Below, one piece after another: positions 23,492-31,488 of a stretch of 64,000 nt of DNA. The first letter of the stretch is position 1. Every line of letters begins with the position of its first letter. Source of the stretch: Streptomyces hilarionis. Its GTDB lineage: Bacteria; Actinomycetota; Actinomycetes; Streptomycetales; Streptomycetaceae. Below the pieces are notes generated by a model that searched no databases, was not told the DNA's origin, and saw nothing but the letters and a program-made list of their open reading frames with translations. The translations under genes and the position numbers were made by a program. Where the stretch lies: positions 79,240 to 143,239 of the forward strand of contig NZ_JAHHIT010000004.1 of assembly GCF_024539675.1 (NCBI RefSeq), written 5' to 3'.

Positions 23492-24893
23492 GCCCGTCTC
23501 CCGTTCCGGCGGCGGACCCGGCTCGCGAGCGCAGCAGCCCCGGAGCCCTCACCTGCGTGTACACGGCCAGCGCACCGAACAGGACGGTGCACAGCAACAC
23601 CGGCGTGCGGAGCGTGCCCACGGTGACCATGAGCGCGGCGAGGGCCGGGGCGCCCGCCGCGGCCAGCGCGGACACCGAGCCGACCACACCCGCCGCCCGT
23701 GACTGGAGGTCCACCGGCGTGCTCGCGATGGCGACGCTGGACAGGACGACCGTGACCAGCGGCACCAGCAGGGAGATCCCGGCGAACGCCACTCCCCAGC
23801 CGATCGCGTCGTCCGCCCACACCAGGGAGCCGCACGGCACGGGCAGCAGCCAGGCGGACAGGGTCAGCAGCCGTCCCGCACCGACCCGGCGTACCGCGGG
23901 CGCCGCGATCAGCGCTCCCAGGAGTCCGGCGGCCCCGGACGCGGCGAGCACGCCGCCGACGGCGGCTCCGTGGCCGTGGCCTTCGGAGCCCAGCCGGAAC
24001 AGCGCGGTGTAGAACAGCAGCGTCAGGGTGCCCCCGGCGGTCGACGTCCAGATCAGGACGAGCCGTAGGACGGGCGAGCGGCCCACCGTCACCACGCCCG
24101 CCGTCACTGCGGCTTTCCACGCGGTCCACGCCTCGCGCCCACGAGGACCCCGATCGGCCGAAGCGCCGGGCGCGCGGGCGGGTGAGTCCCGCTCGGGCAG
24201 CGGTGTGTCGAGGGGGGTGCGGATCGACCGGACGCCGAGCGCGGCCGCCGCGTACGAGAGAGCGTCGGCCAGGAACGGCAGGGGCCGGGCGAGCTGGAAG
24301 AGGACCCCGCCGAGCACCGGACCCGCGACGAGGGCGATCTGGTCGCCCACCTGCATCCCGGCCGCCGCCCGCGGCAGTTCGTCGGCCGGGGCCAGGTGGA
24401 CGAGGGCTCCGCGCGACGCGGCTTCGTGGACCACCGCGCACAGCCGCTCGGCCAGCGCCAGCGCCAGCACGACCCATAACGCGGGCCGGCCCAGGCAGGT
24501 CAGGGCCAGCACCCCCGTGCACAGGGCCGCGAGCGCCGCCGACCCCGTCATGAGACGCCGCCGCCGTCCCCGGTCGGCCGGCACCGCGACGATCGGCCCG
24601 AGGACGACGCCGCTCAGCGCCGTGGCGGTGGCCAGCGAACCAGCCGTGCCCGGGCTGTGGCCGAGTTCCAGCAGCAGCAGGGGCAGGACGAGTCCGGAGG
24701 CCTGGCTGCCGAGACCGTCGACGGCGTTCACCCACCACAGGGTCCTGAGGTCGCGAGGGGCCCGAGCGGGCGCAACGGTCCCCGGTCTCAGCCGGCGCGC
24801 GCGGTGCGACGGCTCGGCGGCGGGGTCCGCGGCACACGGTGGTACGGGACGGTCCGAAGACCGGCGAACCGGCGACCCGTCGACGTTCCCCAC
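23484..24893 (-). CDS. MFS transporter, probable RiPP exporter
   Basis: A 469-residue membrane protein with about 12 hydrophobic segments. The first helix region is LWWVNAVDGLGSQASGLVLPLLLLELG, the 2-3 loop has PADRGRRRRLM (the MFS motif A position), and later helices include GAAGLLGALIAAPAVRRVG. It resembles the enterobactin/EntS-like drug exporter group. It is the first gene of the RiPP operon and overlaps the S9 peptidase by eight bases, so export of or immunity to the mature peptide is likely. GTG 24893 follows ACGGGGG; the upstream in-frame sequence is not MFS-like. A candidate promoter lies at 24986-25015. Confidence 0.82.
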   Translation of the reverse strand: MGNVDGSPVRRSSDRPVPPCAADPAAEPSHRARRLRPGTVAPARAPRDLRTLWWVNAVDGLGSQASGLVLPLLLLELGHSPGTAGSLATATALSGVVLGPIVAVPADRGRRRRLMTGSAALAALCTGVLALTCLGRPALWVVLALALAERLCAVVHEAASRGALVHLAPADELPRAAAGMQVGDQIALVAGPVLGGVLFQLARPLPFLADALSYAAAALGVRSIRTPLDTPLPERDSPARAPGASADRGPRGREAWTAWKAAVTAGVVTVGRSPVLRLVLIWTSTAGGTLTLLFYTALFRLGSEGHGHGAAVGGVLAASGAAGLLGALIAAPAVRRVGAGRLLTLSAWLLPVPCGSLVWADDAIGWGVAFAGISLLVPLVTVVLSSVAIASTPVDLQSRAAGVVGSVSALAAAGAPALAALMVTVGTLRTPVLLCTVLFGALAVYTQVRAPGLLRSRAGSAAGTGDGHE

Positions 24894-25564
24894 CCCCCGT
24901 ACGCCTGGGGGCCCATGCCGCAGGGCGCGGCCGGTCCCCGTGTGCCGTGCGTAGAAAACGTGCGCGAATCGTGAAAACGAGCGGGAGCCTAGCCAGCGTG
25001 CGACTCCGGCGACAAGTACCGAACAGTGCGCCATCTCCGTCCAATAAGCCGATATGGCCGAGGATCGACTGGCCGACGTGATCCGTCCGTGGGCCCATGG
25101 CGGGCGCGCGGGACCCGGGGGGATCCGCGGCGGCTGCTCCCGGTGCGGCGCGTTTCGCTTCACAGGCGCACAGGGGCGCGGGCGCCGTGCATGCCTGCGC
25201 TCGCGGCGGGAGGGCGGTTTCCGCGGCGCGGCACGCATCGGCCTTCGGCAGTCCGGATGTAGCGGGTCCGGCCCGAGGCGCACCGTCCGAGCAACGATTG
25301 CGCAGCCGAACTCCCCGGCATGGAAGGGGCGGTGATGGGCCATCAGCCGCGTCGTGCCGAGTCCGTCGCGCCTCGCGTCGGCGCTTTCGCGCCCGCGCCG
25401 ACGACGGGAGGCATTGGCCGACAATCCACCTTGGGGGGCGATGGATCTCGGCCAGAAACGCGAGGCGCGGCCGGGCTCACGGGTCGGCGGTGGCTTTCCC
25501 GGCGCGTCACGGCCCTGTGCGGGGTCCGGCGTCGACGCGCCGGGCCCCGCGGCCGAGGCGGAGG
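24894..25564. other. 671-base gene-free stretch upstream of the RiPP operon
   Basis: Short ORFs here lack plausible codon bias and ribosome binding sites. The only supported signal is the minus-strand promoter at 24986-25015. The rest is lower in coding-like third-position GC and I see no repeat, RNA gene or regulator. The cluster therefore seems to lack its own adjacent regulator on this side. Confidence 0.45.
24986..25015 (-). promoter_or_regulatory. Candidate promoter of the RiPP operon
   Basis: On the minus strand TTGTCG (25010-25015) and TAGGCT (24986-24991) are 18 bases apart, a good housekeeping-type match. The predicted transcript starts near 24979 and leaves about 86 bases of leader before the MFS start. 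Confidence 0.45.
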
Positions 25565-25774
25565 TCAGGCGTCGCCGTTGAGCACGGCCGCCGTCAGGAC
25601 GGCGCCGCCGAAGCCCCACCCGCCGTCGGCGACCTCCTCGACCAGCACGACGGTGTGGGGGCGGGCCCGCTCACCGTAGATCTCCGCATACAGGTCGGTG
25701 GTGCGCTCGACGATCTTCTTCTTGTCCTCGGCGCTGACGGTGCCCGCGGGAACCTTGAAGTTGGCGAAAGGCAT
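25565..25774 (-). CDS. 4-oxalocrotonate tautomerase family enzyme
   Basis: A 69-residue single-domain tautomerase. It begins MPFANFKVPAG, so after Met removal Pro1 would be the N-terminal catalytic base; the following VSAEDKKKIVERTTDLYAEIYGE helix and VVLVEEVADGGWGFGG hairpin complete the 4-OT fold. The length is normal for the family. The physiological substrate is unknown and no aromatic catabolic genes lie nearby. It precedes the PadR/HAAS pair on the opposite strand. Confidence 0.88.
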   Translation of the reverse strand: MPFANFKVPAGTVSAEDKKKIVERTTDLYAEIYGERARPHTVVLVEEVADGGWGFGGAVLTAAVLNGDA

Positions 25775-25980
25775 GGGTGTCTCTCCTGGGAGCGAGGTCG
25801 GGAGGGTGCGCGAGCGAGTGCGCGTGCGCGTCGGTCGCGCTCACCACGATGCGCGACGCCGCCCGACGGAGCCAGGGGATGCGATCCCCTGCGTCGGCGG
25901 CCCGGGGCGGCCCGACGGCCCGACGGCCCGGCGGCCCGGCGGCCCGGTGTTCCGATGGACGCGGGAACAGCAGACGGGTT

Positions 25981-26009
25981 TTGCATCTGCTTGTCGGACC
26001 AGGTAGCTT
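25981..26009 (+). promoter_or_regulatory. Promoter for a probably leaderless PadR transcript
   Basis: TTGCAT (25981-25986) and TAGCTT (26004-26009) are 17 bases apart. The expected transcription start falls at about 26016-26017, which is the A of the PadR ATG. No ribosome binding site precedes that ATG, so the messenger is probably leaderless. Confidence 0.5.
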
Positions 26010-26016
26010 GCATCGC

Positions 26017-26391
26017 ATGGAACCAGGTGATTCGACCAAGCAGGCTCGGGCCGCCGCCCAGCTGCGCAAGGGCGTCCTGGAGTACTGCGTACTCGCCCTG
26101 ATGCGGGACCGCCCCCGCTACGGTGTGGAGCTTCTCCATGCCCTGGAGGAGTCCGGGGCCCTGGCCACCAGCCAGGGCACGGTCTACCCGTTGCTCTCCC
26201 GGCTCCGCCGCGACGACCTGGTCACCACCACCTGGCAGGAATCCGCCTCCGGACCACCGCGCCGCTACTACGCGCTCACCGACAGCGGCCGGGCCGCGCT
26301 CGACGAGTTCACCCGCGTCTGGCCCGGGTTCCGCGACGCGGTCGACGCCTTCCTGACCGCCCCGCACCCACCCACCGGAGACCCCGCATGA
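26017..26391 (+). CDS. PadR family transcriptional regulator
   Basis: A 124-residue winged-helix regulator. The PadR domain covers most of the protein: LRKGVLEYCVLALMRDRPRYGVELLHAL, then SQGTVYPLLSRLRRDDLVTTTW and PPRRYYALTDSGRAALDEF, the diagnostic wing. PadR proteins usually repress their own operon and an adjacent membrane protein gene. Its stop overlaps the HAAS-domain gene by four bases, the standard PadR/HAAS pairing in which the membrane partner is thought to modulate PadR. The start at 26017 is supported by the promoter spacing. Confidence 0.9.
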   Translation: MEPGDSTKQARAAAQLRKGVLEYCVLALMRDRPRYGVELLHALEESGALATSQGTVYPLLSRLRRDDLVTTTWQESASGPPRRYYALTDSGRAALDEFTRVWPGFRDAVDAFLTAPHPPTGDPA

Positions 26392-26978
26392 AGATCTCGG
26401 CCGACCGCGTTCGCGACTACCTCTCCGCCGTCGAACGTGAGGGCTCCGCCCTCCCCGCCGACCGCCGTCAGGAACTCCTCGCCGACCTCGCCGAGCACAT
26501 CGAGGTGACGCGGGCCGAACGCCCCGACGCCCCGATCGGCGAGATACTGACCGAGCTGGGAGACCCCCGCACGATCGCGGCGACGGCGCTGGCCGAGGCG
26601 GGGAGCGGGGTGGCCGGCGCCGCGACCCGGAGCGGCGACGACGCTCCCGCCGGCCGGGGCAAGGTCCACCCCTCGGTCCCGCTGCTGATGCTCACCCTGT
26701 CGCTGCCCTTCATGATGGTCTTCCCCGACCTGCCCGGGCCGGCGATCGGCGTGCTGTTCCGGATCGCCGGCGCGGTTCTCCTGTGCACGTCGGTGCACTG
26801 GACCACGGTGCAGAAGACCACCGGCGTCCTGGTCACCGCCGTCCTGCCGAGCGCCGTCATCACCGCCTGGAACCTGTCGGGAGCCCCGGCCGGCACCCCG
26901 TCTCTGGTGGCCAACCTGGTCACGCTCGCCGTGCTGACCGGCGCCTCCGTCCTGCTGTGGCGGGTCCGCCGCGCCTGA
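26388..26978 (+). CDS. HAAS-domain membrane protein
   Basis: A 196-residue partner of the PadR regulator. Residues 1-70 form the HAAS signalling domain: YLSAVEREGSALPADRRQEL, LLADLAEHIEV and ILTELGDPRTIAATAL. From about residue 100 there are four hydrophobic helices (VPLLMLTLSLPFMMVFPDL, IGVLFRIAGAVLLCTSV, TGVLVTAVLPSAVITAW, LVTLAVLTGASVLLW). It probably sits in the membrane and binds or titrates PadR. Translationally coupled to it by an ATGA overlap. Confidence 0.8.
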   Translation: MKISADRVRDYLSAVEREGSALPADRRQELLADLAEHIEVTRAERPDAPIGEILTELGDPRTIAATALAEAGSGVAGAATRSGDDAPAGRGKVHPSVPLLMLTLSLPFMMVFPDLPGPAIGVLFRIAGAVLLCTSVHWTTVQKTTGVLVTAVLPSAVITAWNLSGAPAGTPSLVANLVTLAVLTGASVLLWRVRRA

Positions 26979-27026
26979 GCACCGGGTGACGGCGCGGACC
27001 ACGGGGCGAGTGTCTCGGCGGGTGGT

Positions 27027-27521
27027 TCACCTGACGCGCCCCTCACCCCGGTCGGCTTCCTCTTCCTCCTCCTCGTCGGGAAGGTGGACGTCGTCGACGG
27101 CGATGTTCACCTCCACCACCTCCAGGCCGGTCATCCGCTCCACCGCGCCGATGACGTCGCCGCGCACATCACCGGCCACGTCGACGATGGAGGCGCCGTA
27201 CTCGACGACGAGGTTCAGGTCGACGGCGGCCTGGCGCTCGCCCACCTCGACCTTCACCCCTCGCGTGACCGCGCCGCCTGCGCCCGCGCCGGGCACGCGG
27301 TCACGCATGGCGCCGAAGGCGCGGGACACCCCTCCGCCGAGACGGTGGACGCCCGGTACCTCGCGGGCTGCCAGGCCCGCGATCTTGGCCACCACGCCGT
27401 CCGCCATGGTGGTCTTTCCCCTGCTCTGTGCCGGTGCGCCCGAACCGGTGCGGCCCTTCAGCGTGCTCACGCCCGCCTCGGCCCGACCGGCCGGGCCGAC
27501 GCTGGTGGTGGTCTCCGTCAT
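27027..27521 (-). CDS. Asp23/Gls24 family envelope stress protein
   Basis: A 164-residue protein with the Asp23 domain at about residues 38-145: VVAKIAGLAAREVPGVHRLGG, GVKVEVGERQAAVDLNLVVEYG and VERMTGLEVVEVNIAVDDVHL. The Ser/Gly-rich N-terminus and the acidic C-terminal tail (DEEEEEEAD) are typical of actinobacterial members, which associate with the membrane under alkaline or envelope stress. It usually occurs with small AmaP-like membrane proteins, but none is adjacent. ATG at 27521. Confidence 0.87.
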   Translation of the reverse strand: MTETTTSVGPAGRAEAGVSTLKGRTGSGAPAQSRGKTTMADGVVAKIAGLAAREVPGVHRLGGGVSRAFGAMRDRVPGAGAGGAVTRGVKVEVGERQAAVDLNLVVEYGASIVDVAGDVRGDVIGAVERMTGLEVVEVNIAVDDVHLPDEEEEEEADRGEGRVR

Positions 27522-27756
27522 GACGATCGCCTCGGCCTTCGTCCGATTGCTCTGCCCGCCCCGGGTACCCGCCCCGGGCGGACGGTGAACGGGAGCCGGA
27601 CACGGCGGGGGAGCGTGGCTCTTCTCCGTCGAGCCCGACGGTCCCGTCCTTCCCGCACCGGGTACGCCGTCCCCCCCCGCTGGTCCCTCGGAGTTGCCAT
27701 GCCCCCGGCCCTGGGCCCGGCCGTCGGGCCCGGGTCGAGCCCGCCCACCGATACGG

Positions 27757-28992
27757 TCAGCGGGCGAGAAGCCACGTCCGGCTGGTGGCGATGACCTTGA
27801 GCTCGGCGGCGGTGAGCAAGGGGGCGTCGCCGCTCTTCGCCGAGCTCGGGCTCGCCGCGTTGTAGGCGGAGACGGAGATCCACAGTCCGTTCGGGCGCAG
27901 CGCGTCGGCCCGGAGCCGAACGACTCCCGGCCGCGTGCCGGTCAGATGCCGGGTGCCGATCTTCGTGCCGTCGGGGAGCATCCCGTTCCACACTTCCTCT
28001 TCACCGGCGATGCGGAGGGCCTCGACGTACGTCTGCCTGCCGGTCCCGGGATCGACGACGACCACGTGGCCGTCGCCTCCGGTGCCGCCCTCCGAGCGGA
28101 TGTGCAGGCGTCGGGGCAACAGGTCCTTGAGCAGGGGCAGGATGTCGCCCCGCTCGGATGAAGAGCCGGGCTCGACCGTCCCCAGGGGATTCGGCGCGCC
28201 GGCGCGGGTGAAGGCGCCGTCGATGAACGCCGCAAGGTTGCGCAGCTTGGCGGGGGTCATACGGGGGGCGCGGGTCACCGGCTCACCCGGGCCCGCCACG
28301 TTGTGGGTGGCGACGTCGATGAGGTACCCGTCGGACGAGAGCATCGTGACCTCCCACTTCCTGATCCCGCCCGACTTGCCCGCCTCGGTGTACCCCTTGA
28401 CGGCCCGGTTGTCGGGCTGGGTCGTGCACTCCTCGAACGGTGAGTCCTCCTCGGGCGGGCAGGTGATGAACTGCTTCAGGTCCGCCGGCGCCGGGTCGAC
28501 GCGGCGCACGGACAGGCTCACCCTCGCCGCGCCGAACCCGTCCCGGAAGTCGATGGAGGCCGTCGCGGGCCGGTTCGCCCCGGTGCTGCCCGTCCCCTTG
28601 ACCTGGGGGTGCTCGACGACGACCCCGGAGATCGTCCCCAGGCCGTTGCGGAGGATGTTCCGCATGTCCTTGGCGCTGACCGCGAAGTGCCCGTAGACGC
28701 CTCCGGGCGAGGGCGGCGGCGGGGGCGAGGGCGGCGGCGGGGGCGAGGGCGAGGGCGAGGGCGAGGCCGGGTTCCCGCTCCGGCCGTCGCGGTCCTGTCC
28801 GCCGACCAGGTGGACTCCGGCGGTCGTCGCGAGCACGACGGCCAGGGCGCTGGCGGCCACGGCGGAGGCGCGGCGCCGGGCCAGTCGGCGGCGGCCGCGC
28901 ACCAGGCTGCCTTCCGCCAGGGCGTCGCGGTCGGCGGTGAACGAACCCGCCGTGTCGTCGAGCAGCTTTCCGAGTTCGTCTTCGAAAGGCAT
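27757..28992 (-). CDS. Single-pass membrane protein, probable partner of the sigma factor
   Basis: A 411-residue hypothetical protein. The N-terminal ~40 cytoplasmic residues (FEDELGKLLDDTAGSFTADRDALAEGSLVRGRRRL) resemble the short regulatory tails seen beside SigE-family ECF sigma genes. One transmembrane helix follows (VAASALAVVLATTAGVHLV), then a Pro/Ser-rich linker around residues 75-95, then a large extracytoplasmic domain with CPPEEDSPFEECT that I do not recognise. It is downstream of and in the same direction as the sigma factor gene with a 118-base gap. An anti-sigma or signal-receiving role is inference from this layout; no zinc-binding anti-sigma motif is visible. Confidence 0.65.
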   Translation of the reverse strand: MPFEDELGKLLDDTAGSFTADRDALAEGSLVRGRRRLARRRASAVAASALAVVLATTAGVHLVGGQDRDGRSGNPASPSPSPSPPPPPSPPPPPSPGGVYGHFAVSAKDMRNILRNGLGTISGVVVEHPQVKGTGSTGANRPATASIDFRDGFGAARVSLSVRRVDPAPADLKQFITCPPEEDSPFEECTTQPDNRAVKGYTEAGKSGGIRKWEVTMLSSDGYLIDVATHNVAGPGEPVTRAPRMTPAKLRNLAAFIDGAFTRAGAPNPLGTVEPGSSSERGDILPLLKDLLPRRLHIRSEGGTGGDGHVVVVDPGTGRQTYVEALRIAGEEEVWNGMLPDGTKIGTRHLTGTRPGVVRLRADALRPNGLWISVSAYNAASPSSAKSGDAPLLTAAELKVIATSRTWLLAR

Positions 28993-29110
28993 GGGGAACC
29001 ACCAGATCTTGAGTCGTCGCGGAGATGAGGAGGACAGCGCCTGGGACGGACGGCGGGACAGGCGTCGGGACAGACGCCGGGAAGGGCCGCCGGAAGCCGG
29101 ACGGCGCGAG

Positions 29111-29638
29111 TCAGCCCGGGGCGATCAGCTCGGTGAGACTGCCCCCGAGCCGCTCGCGGAGTTTCGTCAACGCCCGCGTCGACCGGGTGCGCACCGCGGC
29201 GGAACTCACGTTCATCGCGTCGGCCGTCTCCTCCACGCTGCGGTCCTCCCAGTACCGCAGCACCACCACCACCCGGTCCTTGGGCGGCAGTTCACGCAGG
29301 GCCTCCAACAGGGCGAGCCGCAGCGCCGGATCGTCGCCGCTCCGGGGCATCGGCGCGTCCGGCAGCACGGCCAGGGGGCGCTCGGACGCGGAGTACCGTC
29401 GTTTGTGCGTCAGGAACGTACGCACGAGCACGGCCTGCGCGTACGCCGCAGGATTGTCGATCCGGGACGCGCGCCCCCACACCGTGTACATCCGGCTGAG
29501 CGTCTCCTGCACCAGATCCTCGGCGAGATGAGTGTCACCGCTGGTGAGCAGACAGGCGGCACGATGCAGATGCCCCGCCCGTCCGGTCGCGAACTCCCTG
29601 AACTCCTCTGTCCGGGACGATGTCCGGGACCTTCTCAT
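29111..29638 (-). CDS. SigE-family ECF RNA polymerase sigma factor
   Basis: A 175-residue sigma factor. Region 2 spans FREFATGRAGHLHRAACLLTSGD and AEDLVQETLSRMYTVW (-10 recognition and core binding). Region 4 spans LPPKDRVVVVLRYWEDRSVEETADAMNVSSAAVRTRSTRAL, a standard -35-binding helix-turn-helix. It directs core polymerase to a small regulon. ATG 29638 was chosen; GTG 29644 is two codons upstream and longer readings are implausible. The downstream membrane protein is the likely regulator. Confidence 0.88.
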   Translation of the reverse strand: MRRSRTSSRTEEFREFATGRAGHLHRAACLLTSGDTHLAEDLVQETLSRMYTVWGRASRIDNPAAYAQAVLVRTFLTHKRRYSASERPLAVLPDAPMPRSGDDPALRLALLEALRELPPKDRVVVVLRYWEDRSVEETADAMNVSSAAVRTRSTRALTKLRERLGGSLTELIAPG

Positions 29639-30034
29639 TCCCACCCCTCGGCACCTCTCCGTCGGTCTACACCTCACAGACGCGCCGGGCCTCGCCAAAT
29701 GTTTCAGACGGGTGCGACAAGGGGCCCCGCCCGCACCGCGGAGCAGACGCGGCCGACGCGCGAACGCCCTGGTGGAGCCGGAATCGGCTGCGCCGGGGCG
29801 CGGCGGAGAGGGCGGCCCGGCGAGCGCCCCGCGCCACCGCACCGCCGACCGGTCAGCGGGTGGAGGACGTCCGGTGCTCCTTGACGCGATGACCGGACGC
29901 AACTCGCGTCCGATATCGCCGAGTTGGAGTGCAACCTTTGAGGGGGTGCGCGCTCTGTGCCAGATCGCGGCCGTCGTGGACCATGCCCGCGGGCCACCCG
30001 CGATGTCTACGGGCGCGCGAACCCGCGGGCCGCG
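29639..30034. other. 396-base gene-free stretch
   Basis: Holds the promoter side of the sigma factor gene. At 29924-29935 it carries TTGGAGTGCAAC, which looks like a decayed MerR-type dyad of the kind found before oxidoreductase genes. No ORF with coding character. Confidence 0.3.
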
Positions 30035-30415
30035 TCAGGCCGACGCGCCGCCGTCGACGACCAGGTCGGCGCCGACCACCGCGCCGGCCGCGGGGGAGGC
30101 GAGATGGAGCACCGCGGCCGCCACTTCCTCGGCTTGTGCGACCCGGCCGAGCGGGTTTCCCGTCTTCACGCGCTCGGCACGCTCGGCCTCGCTCTCGCCG
30201 GGCCGCAGCGACATGGGCGCGGCGGAGGTGCCGGGGCTGACGGCGTTGATGCGGATGCCCTGGTGGACGTGGTCGAGCGCGGCGGCGCGGGTCAGCGCGG
30301 AGACCGCCGCCTTCGAGGTGATGTACGGGGCCGTGTTCGGGATCCGCAGGTGCGCGCCCAGATGGGAGGAGATGTCGACGATGGCGCCGCCGCCGTGCTC
30401 CCTCGGTCGAAGCAC
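30035..30415 (-). pseudogene. 5'-truncated short-chain dehydrogenase/reductase
   Basis: The 126 readable residues match only the C-terminal half of a classical SDR: AIVDISSHLG (catalytic Ser region), APYITSKAAVSALTRAAALD (YxxxK), INAVSPGT and the terminal GADLVVDGGASA. The N-terminal Rossmann half with TGxxxGIG and NNAG is absent, and none of the three frames upstream to 30510 supplies it. The gene is therefore a remnant or an inactive fragment, probably after a deletion joined it to the region before the VOC gene. Confidence 0.75.
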
Positions 30416-30509
30416 CGATGAGCCGGCCGCACGCGCCCACTCGTCGCGGCGCCCGGCTTCCGGTATCCGGCGTCCGTGTCCGCCCGCGTGCCGCGTGGCG
30501 TCGGGTCGT

Positions 30510-30944
30510 TCAGTCGAGGCAGAACTCGTTGCCCTCGATGTCCTGCATCGCGATGCAGGACTCGTTCTCGTCGTCGGCGACGAGGACCTGCACGCATGTC
30601 GCGCCGAGCGCGATCAGTCGCTCGCACTCGGCCTTGAGCGTGGCGAGTCGCTCCTCACCCACGAGGCCGGTGCCGACCCGCACGTCGAGATGCACCCGGT
30701 TCTTGACGGTCCTGCCCTCGGGGACGCGCTGGAAGTACAGTCGCGGTCCCACGCCCGAGGGATCGCCGCACGCGAACCATGCCCCGCGCTTCTCGGGCGG
30801 CAGCGTGCCGTTGTAGTCGTCCCAGGTGTCGAATCCCTGGGGCGGCGGCGGTACGACGTACCCCAGCACCTCACACCAGAAGCGGGCCACGCGCTCGGGT
30901 TCCGCGCAGTCGAAGGTGACCTGGAACTGCTTGATCGTCGTCAT
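30510..30944 (-). CDS. VOC family protein (glyoxalase-like)
   Basis: A 144-residue protein of the Glyoxalase_6-type VOC subgroup. It opens FQVTFDCAEPERVARFWCEVLGY, has the aromatic/proline segment and DPSGVGPRLYFQRVPE, then KNRVHLDVRVG (His ligand position) and ends MQDIEGNEFCLD (Glu ligand). Members of this subgroup are small-molecule-binding proteins without assigned substrates. ATG 30944 follows a GTG at 30947 that could also serve. Flanked by gene remnants on both sides. Confidence 0.82.
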   Translation of the reverse strand: MTTIKQFQVTFDCAEPERVARFWCEVLGYVVPPPPQGFDTWDDYNGTLPPEKRGAWFACGDPSGVGPRLYFQRVPEGRTVKNRVHLDVRVGTGLVGEERLATLKAECERLIALGATCVQVLVADDENESCIAMQDIEGNEFCLD

Positions 30945-31488
30945 CACGTCACCGTAACAGGGGCGCCACCCCGGGCAACTCCCGTTTTCCGTGCGGACGA
31001 TGGCCCCGTGGTCAGGTACGAGGCCCTGGGAGAGATCCAGGGGTCACCGACCGCGTTCGGGCCTGGGTGAAGCCGTGCCCTCCGGTGGCCTTGAGTGCCT
31101 TGACGTAAGCGACGAGCGAGGCCCGGGTGGCGGTCGCCCGGTCCATTCGTTCAAGGTGTCCGAGGACTCCGGCGAACCGGGCTCGTGGATGGCGGACGCG
31201 CGCACGGGACGGATCCTGTGGCAGACGGCGGGCGGATCCGACAACGGCCGGGGCGTCGCCGCCGACGTCTACGTCTACGCCGGCAGTCCGGGCGCCGAGG
31301 CGTGGTCCGCCTCCGACACCACGCTGCGCTCCGCGACCGGCGCGTCCCTCATCGGCGGCGACATGCCCACACCGCCCCGCCCGGCCGTCCACACCCCCTG
31401 ACCTCCGGTCGGGCCGCCCGGGGGACGTCCCTGTTCCGTAAGGGTTTCATGGTTCCGGTCCGGTCGATCACCCAGGTGAGATGGGGAC
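30945..31488. other. 544-base non-coding stretch with a lyase remnant
   Basis: Contains the rhamnogalacturonan-lyase fragment described separately and otherwise no intact gene. The last 90 bases before 31489 form the upstream region of the molybdopterin oxidoreductase operon. Confidence 0.4.
31144..31362 (+). pseudogene. Fragment of a rhamnogalacturonan lyase (PL11-like)
   Basis: About 73 residues read as a piece from the middle of a family 11 rhamnogalacturonan lyase: KVSEDSGEPGSWMADARTG, then ILWQTAGGSDNGRGVAADVY, then AGSPGAEAWSASDTTLRS. The DNGRGVAADVYAGSPGAEAWS pattern is highly characteristic of the beta-propeller of YesW/YesX-type lyases, which are over 550 residues long. No signal, start or remainder of the gene is present, so it is a relic. 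Confidence 0.65.

Noticed and set aside
25320..25679. Plus-strand 119-codon frame overlapping the tautomerase gene
   Set aside because: No ribosome binding site, no family features, and it is antisense to a well-supported tautomerase.
31012..31143. Minus-strand fragment reading ASLVAYVKALKATGGHGFTQ
   Set aside because: Looks protein-like but I cannot tie it to a family and it has no start, stop context or partner; left as part of the degenerate patch.
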